A program made the translations under genes and the position numbers. From Oscillospiraceae bacterium (GTDB lineage Bacteria; Bacillota; Clostridia; Oscillospirales; Oscillospiraceae): a stretch of DNA of 5,889 bases. Under the pieces are notes generated by a model. That model had not been told where the DNA came from and made no database searches. It saw nothing but the letters and a program-made list of their open reading frames with translations. How positions within the stretch are numbered: position 1 is the first letter of the stretch; each line of letters starts with the position of its first letter. Location: NCBI GenBank assembly GCA_029065305.1, contig JAIEIQ010000072.1, positions 1 to 5,889 on the forward strand, written 5' to 3'. Shown here in pieces: positions 5,800-5,889 of the stretch.

Positions 5800-5805
5800 C
5801 TCCTT
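5800..5805 (-). promoter_or_regulatory. Ribosome binding site fixing a TTG start of rep
   Basis: AAGGAG on the - strand lies 9 nt before TTG at 5790. The frame stays open 60 nt further upstream to a TAA but has no ATG, GTG or other good start there, so the rare TTG is the best choice. A weak start may keep Rep levels low. Confidence 0.75.
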
Positions 5806-5809
5806 AAAA

Positions 5810-5845
5810 TTGGAAAATATTGGATTTTTGGATTTAGGTATCCAA
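5810..5845. repeat. TTGGATTT tandem repeat plus inverted copy upstream of rep
   Basis: TTGGATTT occurs twice back to back (5820-5827 and 5828-5835). A shorter TTGGA is at 5810-5814 and an inverted copy ATCCAA at 5840-5845. The cluster sits directly upstream of the rep ribosome site and next to GC-rich hairpins, an arrangement compatible with Rep-binding iterons or a rep operator; neither is proved. Confidence 0.5.
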
Positions 5846-5862
5846 ATATGTTAATTAGTCAA
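5835..5862 (-). promoter_or_regulatory. Possible weak promoter of rep
   Basis: TTGACT (- strand, 5862-5857) matches the -35 consensus in 5 of 6 bases; the best -10 at 16 bp spacing is the poor TACCTA (5840-5835). The repeats described here overlap the -10 side. Transcription from further upstream, outside the window, is equally possible. Confidence 0.3.
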
Positions 5863-5865
5863 GTA

Positions 5866-5889
5866 GGGGGGCCGCCGGCCCCGCCGGGG
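5866..5889. other. GC-rich overlapping hairpins at the window edge (candidate double-strand origin)
   Basis: The last 24 bases are only G and C, in sharp contrast to the AT-rich rep leader. Several mutually exclusive stems are possible: GGGGCC (5868-5873) with GGCCCC (5877-5882), CCGGC (5875-5879) with GCCGG (5883-5887), and CCCC (5879-5882) with GGGG (5886-5889). The window cuts the structure. Position upstream of an HUH rep gene suggests a nicking origin or a terminator of a gene to the right. Confidence 0.4.

Larger units (their letters stand above)
2911..5889 (-). mobile_element. Integrated element with serine recombinase and HUH Rep, one end only
   Basis: From the break in the regulator gene to the right edge, all genes run on the - strand and are typical of a mobile element: a large serine recombinase at the very end, a TnpW-like small protein, and a rolling-circle replication initiator. 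Base composition falls relative to the left half, most clearly in the rep gene. No relaxase, coat, morphogenesis or cargo gene is visible, so it may be a mobilizable element, an integrated RCR plasmid or an inovirus-like prophage. The far end is outside the window. Confidence 0.8.

Noticed and set aside
2929..5889. CRISPR array or tandem-repeat cassette in the element
   Set aside because: The repeats seen are only 8-14 bp and few in number, without regularly spaced unique spacers.
1..5889. tRNA gene serving as integration target
   Set aside because: No tRNA-like cloverleaf or T-loop GTTCRA pattern was found at the junction; the junction is in the regulator coding sequence.

Overview
The window looks like a chromosomal piece of a GC-rich anaerobic Firmicute, most likely a gut Clostridia of the Oscillospiraceae/Flavonifractor type. 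This is an inference from the protein families, the strong AAGGAG-type ribosome binding sites and the GC-rich coding style; no rRNA or other marker is present to confirm it. The right half is visibly less GC-rich and carries a mobile element.

Host part, left (1-2115, + strand): the 3' end of a THUMP/UPF0020-type rRNA methyltransferase gene (YpsC/RlmL-like), a complete cytoplasmic type I L-asparaginase (ansA-like), and a GNAT acetyltransferase starting 5 nt after it. A perfect 13-bp stem with a T-rich tail ends this group. Convergent to it, on the - strand, is the 3' part of a gene for an XRE-type regulator with a six-helix membrane domain (2125-2910). Its DNA-binding N-terminus is missing, because the reading frame breaks at about 2910.

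Mobile element (about 2911 to beyond 5889): the break coincides with one end of an integrated element. Read on the - strand from right to left it has an AT-rich repeat region and GC-rich hairpins (candidate replication origin and rep leader), an HUH rolling-circle replication initiator (4972-5790, TTG start), a 142-bp spacer with two hairpins, a 60-aa TnpW-like small protein (GTG start), a compact control region, and a 537-aa large serine recombinase of the TnpX type, which ends about 18 bp from the junction. The other element end, the missing N-terminal half of the regulator gene, and any mobilization, capsid or cargo genes lie outside the window.

How the parts fit: the recombinase would integrate and excise the element, and Rep would replicate the excised circle or process its ssDNA. 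The recombinase control region is rich in structure: a good sigma-A promoter (TGGACA-17-TATAAT), two near-identical 12-bp palindromes placed in the spacer and just after the start point, an 11-bp tandem repeat over the -35 box, and a 10-bp inverted repeat that puts the Shine-Dalgarno and most of the start codon into a hairpin loop. The stop codon of the recombinase is in the same frame as the interrupted regulator, separated from it by a single TGA. The most interesting points are the gene interruption, the recombinase control region, and the pairing of a serine recombinase with an HUH Rep, which could be a mobilizable element, an integrated RCR plasmid or an inovirus-like prophage.
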